Source of the DNA: Tigriopus japonicus
Lineage: Eukaryota > Arthropoda > Copepoda > Harpacticoida > Harpacticidae
Assembly (NCBI GenBank): GCA_010645155.1
Contig: CM021314.1
Coordinates: 1,806,418 to 1,870,417, forward strand
Length of the DNA stretch: 64,000 bases
Direction of reading: 5' to 3'
Part shown: positions 1 to 13,788 of the stretch, one piece after another
Position numbering within the stretch: the stretch's first letter is position 1
How the letters are laid out: every line of letters starts with the position of its first letter
Position numbers and translations under genes: made by a program
The notes under the pieces: generated by a model
The model's input: the letters and a program-made list of their open reading frames with translations, nothing else
The model's database searches: none
What the model was told of the DNA's origin: nothing

Positions 1-161
1 TTTCCACTTTCTCCAAGTCCAAAAGAAAAAAAGTTCCGTGTTCTAACACAATGGTTTCTCTTTTCTTCCAGAATGACGCATGGTGACACTTCAGCGTTTT
101 GTTACTCCCGCATCTTAATCTTTTCAAGTCTTATTTCATCACCACCACCACCACCACGACG
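1..161 (+). other. 5' flank / leader of the zinc-finger gene
   Basis: A pyrimidine-rich tract ending in AG at 70-71 looks like a 3' splice site, so coding exon 1 may be preceded by a 5'-UTR intron and a non-coding exon outside the window. The coding frame has an in-frame TGA at 84-86, so the coding sequence cannot extend further upstream without splicing. No promoter motif was recognised. Confidence 0.35.
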
Positions 162-3100
162 ATGAATTGGGACTCATTTCAGCGTGTCCCGCCAACGCCA
201 AATCAATATGATGCGTTCTACGACGCCTTTGGTGCCAGACCAGCCTCGGCGACAACAGACAATCATCAACATCAACCTCATCATGGCATGGAAACATCTG
301 CCCAAGCACCCCACCGTCTACAATCAGATCCACAAGGAGGAGGAGACGAACACCGAAGGTTTAATCCCACATCAGTCGGGTCTGGATTTCAATCATATGA
401 AAATGAGACATTCTCAAGGCGAGAAGAAATTGGCGAAGGGTGTGGCAGATGGCCTTCGACGTCTGTTTTGTCGTTTCCCAACGAGTGTGGTAACGGATCA
501 TCCATGTCTTCGTACAATACAAACCTCTCTTTCTTTAGTGGTGTCAATGAGAGCACTACCAATGATAATGGTGCCAATTCCTCAAGCCCCCATTTGACCC
601 ACACTCACCGTACCAGATTTGAAGGAGGTCAAGGAGTGCAGAAGAACAGCAGAGGAGCGCAGTCGTCGACGCTTCATTCAAGCATTCATTCAGTATTGGC
701 CTCCCCGGCCAAAGCCTCGTTTCATCAACCTCATTATCACCCCAATAATGGGAGCGCCCAAGATCTCCCCAAGGCCCCGTCAAAATCAATGCAGCCTCCT
801 CCTCATCGTCGTCCTAGTCATCTGGCGTACCCCAACAACCATCATCATCATCAACAACAACAACGCCAGTCGGGTTACTCGCCAACGGGCTACTACGAGA
901 GCACGTTACAACAGAATGCCCATTGGAATCACTATAATCATGATCATGGCTACCCTACCAACACCAACCAGACCTTGAGTGGACCAGAGGGCAATAAAGC
1001 ACTTCTTGAGTCCGACCACCGTGCTATCAAGCAGGCCGGTGTTGCAAGCCATGGTAGTGGCTTTTCCTTGCAAGATTCGTTTCACTCCCGGTATTCAGGG
1101 AAGGAAATGGTTTCATCGGGTGTCTCGGGCAATTCAGAGGGCTCACAACTACTCGGGAGGTTGCCGTGTTCGTCCTCCTCTGGCCTCGGCGGTTTCTCTT
1201 GGCCTGGCCCAAGAACAAGAAGAAGCCTAGAAAAAGAAGAGGAGGAGGAAGGAAGAGAGGAAGGAGGCATGCTCATTCAGGAAGGAAGGCCGCTTCCGCC
1301 CTTCCTTCCGCCCCATGAGCCTGGACTGGCTGAAGCGCAGGAAGGAGCTAAAGGAGAAAGGGAAGACCGAGACAACAGAGGGGAACTGGCCCAAGCCTTG
1401 GCATCCGGTTTGGGGATCACGAAAGGAAGAAGGCATGAGGAAAATGAGACGAGGATGGAAAGAAAGAAAGAGATGTCCTCCTCCTCATCCTCCTCGTCTC
1501 TCCACACGCCCTACATGAGGCCTACATTGGCTTTGGACCAACTCTCAGCCAGGAATCGTAGATGGAAGAGGAGACGCGGATCACCGGCAATGGTAACAGA
1601 AAAGGCTGATTCTGTTACAAGTTCCTGTTCCTTTTCTACTGAAGAGAGCTCGTCCTCTTCTTCTTCTTCTTCGTCCTCTTCTGAGGCCGAGGATGGAGAT
1701 GACGACGAAGACGGAGAAGAAAAAGAAGCCGGAGATGAGGATGGCTGGGGTGAAATGGATGCTGCTTCCATCATGGCCCCACACCACCACCACCATCAAC
1801 AACGTCGACTGAAGGAGTTGGCTTTGGATCTATTGAGAGCGCGTAAACGATGGGGCAAGAAGATGAAGAGGAATAAGAACAAGAAAAAACGATTCTCGTC
1901 TTCTACCTTTATGGCTGCTGACAACCACCCTCAACCGAGGGTAGGAAAGGCTCGCAGAAGCCACGACGGCAAAGAACATGTTGATGATGAAGTCGATCTC
2001 GGTCTAAGCCAAAAGGGCCAAGTAGTCCCAAGCAACTCGTCTTCGATTCCGGAGGCAATCCGCAAGACAGAACAATGTAAAAAGCGTGGGAGAACCAAGC
2101 GGAGAAGAAAGATTGAGCGAATGGAAAGAATTGCCTCGGATCTGCTTCTTCAACTCAATTGGGAAGATGCTGAGCGTGGCACGAGGACTGAGGAGGCTGC
2201 TGCGTCCTCATCCTCTTCTTCCTCCTCGTGTTGCAACGTGAAAAGTGGCGGACGGGAATCGAGAACGAACAACGAGCATGATGAGGATGATGTTGATGAT
2301 AACAAGACGATGGGAAATGGACGAGCGAGTGAGTGGAGAAGGCCAACTCAGGCTTCTTTTTCGTCTTTCGCTTCTCCCCATCGTCGCTCCCTTCAAGTCG
2401 AGGCCACAAGCCTTCATCGAGACGAGTTGGAAAAAGAGGGATCGAAGTTCCCATGTTGTTGCAATAAGAGTGCAAGAGGCCAGAAGAGCACCAAAACCTG
2501 CGAGCACGAACACTTCGGCCTCAACGGCAACTCCCAGGCTATTCTCGGGGACCAAGGTACGACGACGACGACCACCACCACCACGATTTCCTCTACCACC
2601 AATGTTCCCTCACCGACCTCAACTACAAGAACGACTGAGGGTGACGGTGATCACGGTGGCGGAAGGAAGGGAAATATCACCCCGAATAGTTCTGCTTCCT
2701 TTTTCTCACAGTTACATACGAGAGACACAGCTGAGCGTGGGTCAGATCACTATCTGTCAGAGAAAACATTCGAGTCAAGTCGTGAATGGTCCAAAGTCAA
2801 GAACAACCTGGTGAGCTCTCAGGAGGACGTGTCCCAATTGAATTTGAGTGGTTGTGAATTCACCGCAACAGACGTGCCAAATGTGAACCCCCCTTGTCAG
2901 TCCCAAAACGAAAGTGAGAACACAGACAAAACCATGGAATTCACCGTGTTCCACCACCCTCAAGCCTCGCCCATTATTAGCACTGTTCATGCGGCTTCGT
3001 CGAGCAATTCCTGTGATTACGTCAATTTCGGTCCCATTCAAGCTAGTCCTTCGGATCAAGCTCATTCTTCCTCACCTAATAACACGACCACCACCACGCT

Positions 3101-6100
3101 CTTTCATCATCAACCCCACCAGACGACGTCATTATTTGCCCATCATGGACCATCGGGGTCGACCAATCAAGTTGACCTTCAGTACCCTCCACAACCTCAG
3201 GGGTCTCATGTGCCAATCATGTTCCAGCCCAATTTGTGTGTTATTCAATCCGGAGTGAGCCCGGGACAGTGTTCCACTGACTCGGGATATTACGGTGGGG
3301 CGGTCACTCCGCAACAGCAATTCTACAGCACGGATATCATCCTGAATAATGCCAATTTGAGTAGTGTGCCAATGAGTTCCCAGACCAACAGCCCGACCAC
3401 CTCATTGCCCGAAGACCCGGGGATGGACGAAACTGGAAGTCAAGCCAGTTCCTCGTTGCCAAATGGCGAGCTTCATCACTACGCCGATTCATCGTGGACA
3501 CCCCCCATGGATTGTAATAATGATCCCAATCGTGAGAGTCGCCTCTACGCCTCATCTCAGTCGTGTGACTTCCTTTCCCCAAGTTCCAGAGGGACCACGG
3601 CCCCACCAACGACGAGTGGTAACCGTTTCGATGAATCATCCTGTCACAACGGGAACGGGACGACTGGAAGTGGGACCACCCACTGCGAGGACCACGTCCC
3701 TGCCTCTCCGGGTTCCTCGGTCTTGGGTTCATCACCCGATGATGACCTGTCGCAGCTGGTGGACCAAGTTTTGGATTCAATCGAGGAGGAATCATCCTCT
3801 CTCAGTTCTCGATCTCCATCCTTGGCTCGTGGATCCAATTCGAGTTCAGCCTCGTCGTGTTTCAATTGTGGCTCGACTCTGTTGACCTCCGGGAGTTGTC
3901 CTTTATGTACGAGTGGTGCTGGTGGTTTCACCACTGGGAATGGTGACCAAGGGTAAGTGTTCCATTGTTCCTCAAAAGCAAATCTGTGTCCAAAATGAAT
4001 ACCTCTTCAAGAAAGGCCCCCTTTTTTCCTCGTTCAAAGAGGTCCCTTTGTTCATATGTCAAGTAGAGCCAATGTGGTAAACTGAGAGATTTCTTCACTC
4101 CCAAAAAGCGACAAGATGAGAGAAGAAGAGGAGGGAAAGAAAAAGAGAGAATGCTTTTGGGGTTCAAAGAGACATTGGCCAAGCCAAAGTAGCTCGAGGG
4201 GACGAGACATCTTATCTTTTAAGCTGCGCTGAGAGCACAACAAGTAAAGTTTTCCAAGATGCTTCTCTTTCTCCTTCTCAAAGAATGAAAATGTCAGTCT
4301 CATTTCAACTTTTGTATATTCCATTTGGTCTCTTTTCTACTTACTAGCTCCACAGACAGTGCTGGAACACTCACTCGTATGGCAGACTCATCCCAATGTC
4401 CTTTCTAACCCAGGGAGAGCATTTTTGGTTAAAGTTCCTTTTGTTGAATTCTCGCTCCCAAACTCTGCTTTTGTTTGGGTTTTCACTCCCTTTGTTGGCT
4501 GGAAATGAGTTTTGAGAACGAAAAAAAAAACTTCCACGGGATTCCTGAACTCTCTCCAACTTGGTTCAGTTCCAACAAGTTCGAGGGAGGCTTTTTCGAG
4601 ATGTCATGTGTTAAAATGTCTCCCATTTGTTCCCTATGAAATGGGTAAGAACCTTTCCTTCAACACATGGCTCCGCAAATTTCTCGTGTAAAGTGTCATG
4701 TTCAAACAGCGAAAAGGGAAGAAGGCAATGAACCAAGTTAATTCATTATGAAGAAAAGTTATTCGCTCTCGAGAGCCACAAGATGAGACCAACAGGAGGA
4801 GAATTAGATTTCCACCCCAACTGCTTTTCGAGAAGCCAAGTCAAACTTTGAGGGCCAAATTAAGTTAAGGTTTCATGATTAGTGACTGATTACTTAACCT
4901 TTGATTTGCTCGACCATGAAGAATATCCAGCCTAAACATAACATTTTTCCTTCTTCTGGCCATCACATCAAATGCGTGGTTAATGTAATCGGATTTTCTC
5001 TGTCTGTCGGTAAACGTGCTCGGGGATGAGGTTAACTGACTTTTAAACAATGTAATAAGTGGGAGATGGGGGTTTCCAAAGTAAATACTCTTGGTATCAA
5101 GGGATCATTTAGACAGCGAAAGGGAACCGAAGGGAGAGAACGAGAGAGAATGCTCGAGCGTTGGAACGAGAGAAGGCACGTGTCTTCGATAACTGCTCAC
5201 CCTCGGTACATTAGATCCCTTCACTTCATGAAAGGCAATCAGACTTCATGATGGATTCACTTCCCTCTGAATTTCAAGCTTCAAGCTGAATCAATGATGG
5301 AACGAGAAGCATATCTCTCGCTCAGTGGAGCTTTTTATAGTGTGCTGGCACCCAACAATTGCATCATGAATACACACACACTCATATGTTGTATATTTCG
5401 ACGAAATGGCACACTTTCTTTCCCTTCTCACAAATGTAATCCCGAGCAAAGTCACTTTGAAGGCGGAGATGGTGAGCTTGGAACGAGTTGAAGAAGCATT
5501 GGAAACCGGAATTCACTCAATTCAGGGGAGAAAATCCGTTAAAGAGAGGGTGCAATGAGCACGGGCAAAGGAAAAGGGGGAAAGACGTCAAAGAACAGTT
5601 TGCGGTGGATCTCCACGAGGGGAAGAAAGCAAGAAAGAAAGAAAGAGAGAGAGCACATTGCCCCCGAGCTCGTGAAGTTCGTCCTGCTTGCCATCTCCTC
5701 TAGTACCACCTCCACCACCAGCAACAACAGCAACTGCCTTTTCATCATTATCAAGCTGGAAATTGCTTGCCTATGCATTATTTGAAGTTGGGAAGGGAAC
5801 CTAGCCGAACGGGAGTTTGTTGGTTCTCCAATATGGAACAGGCTTACTCTCGAACATGGAGCAAAGAGGTCTTTTCATCTAGATTATGTTGATATGTGTT
5901 CCCTAAACTTGACCCCGAGTCGATGTACGTAGAAGTCTTGCAACCTTATCAACCTGGTTTACGGGCTCATCATTACAGTGTCCCCTTTTTCATCTCGTTT
6001 CGAAAATCCCTTCAAGTCGTTCCACCCTGATGGATCATAATGTGTCCCTGTCGCATCAAAGCATCATGCATATTAATGGAATGACGTAAAAGATGGACTG

Positions 6101-9100
6101 CCAGCTCGTTTTCAGAGATATAATTCCTCCTCCTCCTCTTTTACTTTGGGCACAAAAAACAAACATAGTCAAAAGATCCCTCTGGAAGGCTCGTTCAGAT
6201 TGTTCCCAAGGGATCCTTTTGCTTGACACGCTTAACTGGATTAATTTTGTCCATTGTTAGCGTTTCTGAGATTTAATGAGCATCTTTTTTTCTCTCTTTC
6301 TCCTCTCCTTTAGAAGGACGACACAAATGCCCGAGGACCCAGAAGACAACATGGATGCCAATCAAGGGGCCCTGGTAATCAACAAAGGAGAATTGCTTCC
6401 TCAGCATCACCACTACCATCATCAACAACAACAACAACATCAGCAGCACACCGATCATGATCCGCCGTTGGTCCATCAAGTTAATCCGACAGCGAGCACT
6501 AATACTGGTCATAGCCTTTCTTCCACATCCTCATCCTCCTCGTCTTCATCTTCATCTTACTTGACCCAACAACGTAAGCCCAAGCGGTCCATTGGTGTAG
6601 TGGAACCACGGGTGGTGGTGAAGCTTCGGGTTCCCAATAAAGATGAACAAGACAAAGACCTCAAGAAAGCGGGGCATTCGCTCGGTCCTGGAACAACCAC
6701 CACGAGCACGATGACCGCAAAGAAGATGGCCAAGAACAAGTCCATTGTGTCGGGACAGAGGCCAAATCACTCGTCAATGAGTGATGGAAGCGAGGACGTG
6801 GAACACGAGCACCATTCATTGGGATTGACCTCCAGCAAATCGAGGAAACGCGAAAGGCGACCTCTCGGGGACGATATACAACGAAAACGGGGTCATAACG
6901 AGGACGAGCCAGTCGAGGACTCTCAAGAACAGAAGGCTTCCAACGCGTTATCGAGGCTCGAACTCGAATTGGGTCCTAATCAAATCAAGCGAGCCAAGAA
7001 ACCAAGGGTGGCTTCTTCGGTCGAGTCGGATGATAATAACCACCAATTGGGTTTGAATCGATTGAGCATAACCAAAACATTACCCGAGCACTTCAAGAGA
7101 GCCCTTGAGCGAAGGCGAGAAGGCTCCTCGTCTTTGGCCTTATTTGAACCAGATGAAACAGTGTCCTCGTCCAAAACCCCAAACACCACTCGACATTGTC
7201 AGGTTCGGTTGCAAAAATTGGACGTGTCCCAATATGATGACGAAAGCGAATCTGATCATCGTCATCATCATCAACAACAACAACGACTTCCCTCCATATC
7301 TTCCAATGAAAGTAGCTCTGGGGATGAGGATGAGGACTCGGACGATTCCGAGAAAAGCGCCTTTATCCAACATGGGCAAAGTCTTCCCACTTTCAGTGAC
7401 TTGGCAGCCGCTTTCCAGGAGTGTAATCAAAAAGAATCCAGAAGAAAAAGGGTCTCCAAGGGAACGACCGGCAATATATCGGCATTAACAATTGCAAAGA
7501 GAAGTGAAAAAGAGGGGCGGGAATCTGAGTGTGGCCAGCATGGAACTGTTCCAATGTCCTCTCGCCTGACAGGGAACCCAACCTCAAGCAGCAATAGCAA
7601 TAGCAGTAGCAGCTTCCAGACTGGTTCCGGTGGTTCTCGGGCAGGAAGAAGTAAATCATCGGAAAGAGATAGGAGTGCAATAATAGCCATTTCTGGAAGT
7701 GACACGGGGAAAAAGTCCGCTGAGACTCGACGGGGTTGGGAAGACAAGGAGAATGCTCGAAACAATCCGAATTATGCCACCCACTCGCCTTCCAAGAAGG
7801 TCGATGGGGCCACCAACATTGAGACGTCGCCAGATAAACCCACGAAAGCCATTAAGATACCCCCAACCTTCTGCCAACTCTCCTTAGAGAACGTGGTCTT
7901 CACTAAAAGGGCACCGAAAGTTAGCTCATCTCAAAGAGTGGATGCCAACAACGTGAGCTCAAGCAATGTCGCAGATTCTTCCTGCTCAACAACAGACACG
8001 AATGCTGCGAGTAGTCCAAGAAAAACATGGCCAGCACTTCCAAGTAGAAAAAAGAGAACACAAGGGAGCTCATTAAGCACAAAAAGGAATGAGAGGGGAA
8101 CACATGGAGCAGGAGGGCACACTGAGGAACACAAACAAGAAAAAGTTCATGTAGAGGAAAAAAAGCCAGAACAGCACGTTCTCGTGGCCGAGGTCGAGAC
8201 CAAGAAGGTCCAAGAGGTGAATTCAGACCATTTTCCCACACCAGTCTCTTCCTCTTCCTCCTCTTCCTCATCCGAAAGTGGATCTATGAAGTATGTTCAC
8301 AACTCGACCACCATTGGGAAACACGCCAATCTGAGCCAAGACTACGAAACCTTATTCAACCCGATAGAGTCTCTCCAAGCCCATCACGAGGACCTTGCTT
8401 CCTCTGAGATGAGCTTGAACGACAACGGGAAATCCAGTCAAGCTTCCAATCTCTTGGATATGCCTCTACTTGATGAGTTGGGACAGTCCCACATGAGTGA
8501 TTGGCATGACTTTGTCTCGCATCCACAACATCAGAACGACGACGCCTCCGCTTCATCCGCTCCACATGACCACCAAACCGAAGGAACTCCAACCAGAACT
8601 GATTGCTATTTAAAAGCAGTGTCTCCCCACAAGATCCTCTCGGATACTCGAGGCTCAGCCTCTTCTCAAATAATCACCCCAGCTCCAGATGGGACAGATA
8701 AAGTCAATGTATTTAGTAGCCAGGCACTGTTGAAGCGAAGACGGGAGGCGCGGACAGTGTCCAAATCAGATATGGCCACACAGGCTGTGGAGGAGGATAT
8801 TTCCAGCCTCGTAGACCACACCACCACCATCACCACCAACGAGGACACAATCAAAATTGCATCTCGACCAATTGTCACTTTAGCCCCTCAAGAACCCAGA
8901 GCTCTGAAGAAGAAGAGTAAACCTCATTTCACCTTTGCCAAGGAACCTCAAAGTCAATGGATGTACTGTGATATCGAATCCTGCAACTTCTGGACCCGAA
9001 AACCCGAGCGGATGAAGAGACACAAACTGTGCCACACCTCTGGACATCACAAGAATTTCGAGTGCCCAGATTGCGGCCTCAGATTCTACTCCTTGCCTAA

Positions 9101-10894
9101 GATGTTGAAACATGATCGGAAGAAGCACACTGGGATCAAAGACTACGAGTGTCGATTGTGTGGAGCCGAGGTCTCTGATATTGGAGTCCACATGAGGGTA
9201 AGTTTCTCAGACTCAGTTTTCACGTCTGGCTTGAAATAACCTTTAGTTGTTGTTTTTCTCAGGTCCATTACGAGCCCAATTCTCACCCGTGTAAGATTTG
9301 TGCCCTCCAGTTCAAGCATCGGAACTCCCTCGTTCGTCACATGTGCCAACACACTGGGGAACAGTTCCGTTGTGGGCGTTGCGAAGGTGTGTTCGTGAAC
9401 CTCGAGGAGCTGAATCAACACATTCGACGTGAACACCCTCATTCATCTGAAGCTCAAGAAAACCAGATCATGAACCCCATGAGTGAGAGTGAAGACTCGG
9501 ACGACCCTCCGACACCCATGGAACAGAGACCCAAGTCACCTATAGTGATGGAGGTCTCGGTTCCCAAAGCTCCTTTGCCCAAGATCCCGATTAGTCGCAT
9601 GCCTAATACTCGTCGAAGCTCTCCTAAAGTGACCATGTCAAGAAAAACGGCTCAATTGAGGACCACCAATGCCTTGAATAGTTTCCAGACTTCAATCATG
9701 GCTCAAACTCCTCAGATCTCAGCCTTGACGAACTCAGGCAGTGGACAGTATGCTCTGGCGTTCCCTGGAACCACGACCACTCCCATCTTGGTGGATTGTA
9801 ACGGTTTTGTGCTCCAGAACCTCACTTGGGATGGACAAACTCAATTCCAGCAGACCCAGGCCCACCAGCAACAGCAGCAACAACATCAACAACAACCACA
9901 GCCACCTGTTCAGTTCTTCCAAAGCATCAATGGTGCCGTCTCTCAGGGAGGGCTACAGTTTGCTTCCCAACCTCAGTCGTATTTCTCCTTTGGTAATCAA
10001 ATTTACAGCACTTCAGTCCCATTTCCACAAGACGGCTTGAGTAATGGCCCTCAAGGAATCCTCGAGATTCCCCACGAGGGCTTTACCATTCCCGTTCAAG
10101 ATAATCAGCTCAAATTTGAGATCATTGATACCCCCACTTTGGAACCAACGATGACAAGGCCAGCAGTGCTCAAGGAGAATCCTGTGGACATTGCCATGAA
10201 AGAGATCATGGATATTCATGTGGTGAGCATTGAGGACAACGAGATCCAAGAGATTGCCAAGCCACCATCGTCTTCACACCAGTCATTGAGTGCCAATCAC
10301 AACCCCGACGAGAATAACGACGACGACGATGATGATGATGAGGTCATGATTCTTGAAATGCCATCCTCCCATACTCCTCGTCAAGAACCAATAACAAGAT
10401 CCATCAAATCCGAGCCCATTGCTTTCCTAGAAGAAGAGCAAGACGAGGAGGAGGAGGTGATGAGCTCTAAAAGTAGTGGAAGTGAACATCCAGGCTCCCA
10501 AATAAATTCCATCCACGAGGACGCGAGAAAAGAACCAATAAAGGAGAAATCGGGCTCCTCGGCGTCTCCCAAATTGACCATCGAAGCCAATTCCGTCCAA
10601 CATCAGTTGGAAAGTTTCTCGTCCAAATTGAAAGAGCTCCGAAGCGGCTTCGGAGCATCATCGCCTTACCCATCATCATCATTATTCTCGGCGTCCCCGC
10701 GTGCTTCAAGCGGAAGGATTGGGGAAAAGAAAGGCCAAGACCCAGCTCAATCAGAGACTACTTCATTGGCCACCCATCAGAACAAAGACCTCGATCTGTC
10801 GCCCAAAAAGCAGGAATATAAGTGCGAGAAGTGCAGCCGAGTCTACAAATACCTCGAGTTCTTGAAGGTCCACCAGAAACGTTGTTCCGCTTAA
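162..10894 (+). CDS. Large low-complexity C2H2 zinc-finger protein, 3 coding exons
   Basis: Exons are 162-3952, 6314-9197 and 9263-10894. Donors are GTAAGT, acceptors are TTTAG and TCTCAG, and the frames join exactly, giving about 2768 residues. ATG 162 is the first in-frame ATG after the stop at 84-86. Exon 1 (residues 1-1263) is rich in His, Gln, Ser, Glu and Asp runs and ends with two close CxxC pairs (CFNC, CPLC) that resemble a small zinc ribbon. Exon 2 is again low complexity until about residue 2130. Five C2H2-type fingers then follow across the exon 2/3 junction, ending near residue 2285. A separate last finger, C-x2-C with H-x3-C spacing, closes the protein. Zinc fingers of this kind usually bind DNA in the nucleus, so a transcription regulator is inferred. 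I could not assign it to a named family. The two huge disordered exons are unusual. Confidence 0.85.
3953..6313 (+). other. Intron 1 of the zinc-finger gene
   Basis: A 2361-bp intron bounded by GTAAGT and CTCTCCTTTAG. It splits a glycine codon (phase 2), and the frame continues exactly into exon 2. It contains a short GAAA-type purine run near 5630-5655 and several open frames without coding character. No RNA gene or mobile element was seen. Confidence 0.8.
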
Positions 10895-10930
10895 GGCGCT
10901 CATAATGAGTGCATTATTCGGGCGCCTATT
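10893..10930 (+). other. Stem-loop overlapping the stop codon of the zinc-finger gene
   Basis: The arm AGGCGCTCATAATG (10894-10907) pairs with CATTATTCGGGCGCCT (10912-10927) through 6 + 6 matched pairs and a small internal bulge. It begins at the last base of the stop codon (10892-10894). It could be a 3'-UTR structure or chance. Confidence 0.35.
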
Positions 10931-11865
10931 ATTAATGTGGCAATGAAAGGTCTCCCCGTTTAGGAGTGTGGAAAGGTGGACAGAGCGACCAACACTTGCT
11001 TGCTTAGTTGCTTGTTCGTTCTTGGCCAAGTTTCTTCTCTCGATTCCCTTGAGTGGAAGGGATCCCCACTGGAACAAATCCTCGAAACTGCTTCCTTCCA
11101 TCATCGCTCCATCCCGAAGATCTTCTCTTCGTTCCAAGGAGAAAAGTTGCTACAATGTGTAGGAACAAAAATGGGAACGAAGCAGACTTTCTCAATACCG
11201 GAGGGAATACAAGAAGATAGAAGAAAAGAGGAGGCAAAAGCCAAAGTGAATTGAAGAGTGGGGAGTTCCCTTCTCCGCTTGGCCTTCTTCTTCTTCGTCT
11301 ACTTTGCTTTTCGAACACAGAAAGAGAGAAAGAAAGAAAGATAGAAAGAAAGAAAGGGCGACACCAAAGTAAGGGAAGAAGAACAAGTCGAACGGTGAAC
11401 CAACCGAGAGGAGTTGTTGAGTGCCTAAAAAGGGACGGGTATTCCCTCCGGACTTACTTGTTCAGACGTTTCAGTGGCTTGTTGTACCATCCATAGAACG
11501 ATCCACCCCACCCTTGGCTCTTCATGTGGCCACACTAACATACTCTGTATGTAGAAGTAGAAGCTCTCTGGCACGCACACCATCACGCACAAAGACGAGA
11601 TCTTCTTCTTGGTCCAAGAAATTGGTGGGACCGAGCGCTCAGGAATGGCACAAAGAAGAAGAAGAAGATGATGATGATGATGAAGGAGCAGATGGAGAAG
11701 GTTGAAGGGGAGGAAAAGTCGGGCTCAACATCTTTGGCTACGTTTTCTTCTTCTCGGCCATGTTGATGATGACGACGATGATGATGACAGGAACGAGAAC
11801 TAAATAGAACGCGCAACTCGTCTCCTCTTCGACTTGAGATCATTTGGAACGGACCAGATTCTTAC
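10931..11865. other. Spacer, 3' flank of the zinc-finger gene
   Basis: Contains short purine repeats (GAAA near 11320-11360, GAAGAA/GATGAT near 11655-11690) and short open frames of biased composition. No convincing exon was found. The zinc-finger mRNA 3' end should lie here, but no clear AATAAA was identified. Confidence 0.4.
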
Positions 11866-12017
11866 CTCGATCCCTTTATGGAAACAATCCCTATCAAGCA
11901 ATCCGCGGCGACCATGTTCCACGGATCATAAAGATACATCTGTGATAGATAAACCGTAAAACCAACACTAAATGCCAAATTGTACAATGTAACTCCGAGA
12001 CTCGTGAGTGTCTCGTT
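11866..12017 (-). CDS. Orphan internal exon of a probable membrane protein
   Basis: On the minus strand a textbook acceptor (TTTCTTCTTCAACAG) precedes 12017 and a GTAAGA donor follows 11866. The 152-nt exon reads from phase 0 to phase 2 and encodes about 50 residues with a hydrophobic stretch (LYNLAFSVGFTVYLSQMYLY), probably one membrane segment. No next exon was found below 11866. By phase it could follow the exon at 15700-16050, which would place the SCHIP1-like gene inside the intron. The family is not recognised. The weakest point is that the exon is supported only by splice signals and composition. Confidence 0.4.
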
Positions 12018-13788
12018 CTGTTGAAGAAGAAAGCATTCAGTCATCATCCACCTATCAGTTGTACCAATCAATTTGATGTTGTTTACGATCTCGCTTTCAT
12101 TCATCTAATATCCACGAACAATATAGCAAACCATCTCTACTCACGATCTGTTATTATTGACGGCCGATTTTGACTTTTCCCAGTGGAATCAGGTAGTGGT
12201 TGCACAGTTAACAAAGCCTGAAACCTTCTTAGATTAGATTTGTCTCGGTTCCTCGGGAGGTCTCCCCTTACTCGCTTCTTGATCTAATTTGCCTCAATTT
12301 ACCAAAAATCTCACACACTGGTGAGTAGGTAGGTATGTCAGTGGGTACTAGGTGTTGATGTTGGTGGTGCAGAATAGAGACCGTTGCACTTTCAACCATG
12401 GAATAAGACAGCTTTCAGAGTGTCTAAGCGGGATGGCCGCTCGGACCAAGAATCACGTTTCAAAGAGCAAAACTTTAGAATTGAATTTCACTCAAGCGGA
12501 AGGAAATGAGGAAGGAGGAATTGGTTCCGTTTATCTTTTCATGGGATTTTTGATCATTGCCTTAACAAAAAAGCATTTATTATTAAGTTTGAGACTTTAA
12601 GCGAGGAGATGAAAGAGCGAAGAAGTAGACGACTATATTTAAAGTGGGAAAGAGTTTGTCATTGGTCACGCAACCTATGTTTACATTCATTCCAGTATAC
12701 CTAAAAAAACATTGCCATTTTTTGAAACCGAAAAATAAAACGAGATCAATTTTGTGATGTGCTTGCGTTACCAAATTTTGCTTGCTTTTTTCAGGCATAT
12801 TGTTTTTGTTTTTTGTTGTGTTGTTTTTCTGGCATATTGTATATGTATTGGACAAAGATCTCTTAGCCAAAACTGAAACCTGCACAATTCAGCTGAAACT
12901 TGCACATGCGCGTGAAGAATAATGGCTAATCGAAATTTGTAAATGCGGGAAATAATTTATGCCATCACTACTGCACATATGAGCCAGTAGGAAAACACTC
13001 TAAAGTTTTCCATTCAACAAACAAAGACTCATATTAGATTGGTAAAATGAATCATAAAGATCACAGAAACCACTACTTTCTACCTTACAAGTCTAATCGT
13101 CATTCTTTTCTGCATAGTCTTTACCATGATAAAAGTCAAATTTGAATTTAAATTGTCCGTATCAAGTACCTCCGTATGCCTAAAGTCATTGCAATTGCCA
13201 TTGAACCATCCAATTTGGTTTCGTTTTTGCTCTGAGTAAGCATATTTGGTGAGCCTTTTCGGCTTAAATACAAACTAACTTGTTGGCAGAGAAAGTTGCG
13301 TCTATTTGAATATCCTCCATTAATGCTCATGTATGGCCTCGTTGGAGCAGCCAGAACCATTTAAGAAGTAATCAGAGAATGCAAATTTTGGCTCGTTTCC
13401 GCATTCAAATAACCAACAAAACTGCTAAATGGGACACTATATAGAATACTCTTTTCTCCCCTAGCTGAATTACCACGATTTGCCATACCAAGAAAAGACT
13501 CAAAAGGAGACCAAATTTGGAACACAAACGAGGTCAGAAAGGAACTGAGTCTTAAAGAGAGCTCTTGGATCCTGAGATGGTTTTATGGCCAGAGAGGTTA
13601 AGAATTCCAGCTCTCCCTTTTCGCTTAATTTCCACCCCATTTGTTGTCAGTCTTTGTGAGTGCTTCTCAAGTCATCCCATGGACCTTCAAGAAAGGCCGT
13701 AAATTCCATGTTGAAGAGAAGGTGTATTTCCAAACACAAGAGTAATAAGCATAATACGTTGGGTTTTCTTTGGAACAAAGCTTTCATA
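12018..13788. other. AT-rich spacer
   Basis: No gene, RNA or recognisable mobile element was seen. It contains a T/G-rich tract near 12790-12840. The poly(A) site of the SCHIP1-like gene is expected near 13700-13788. Confidence 0.4.
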
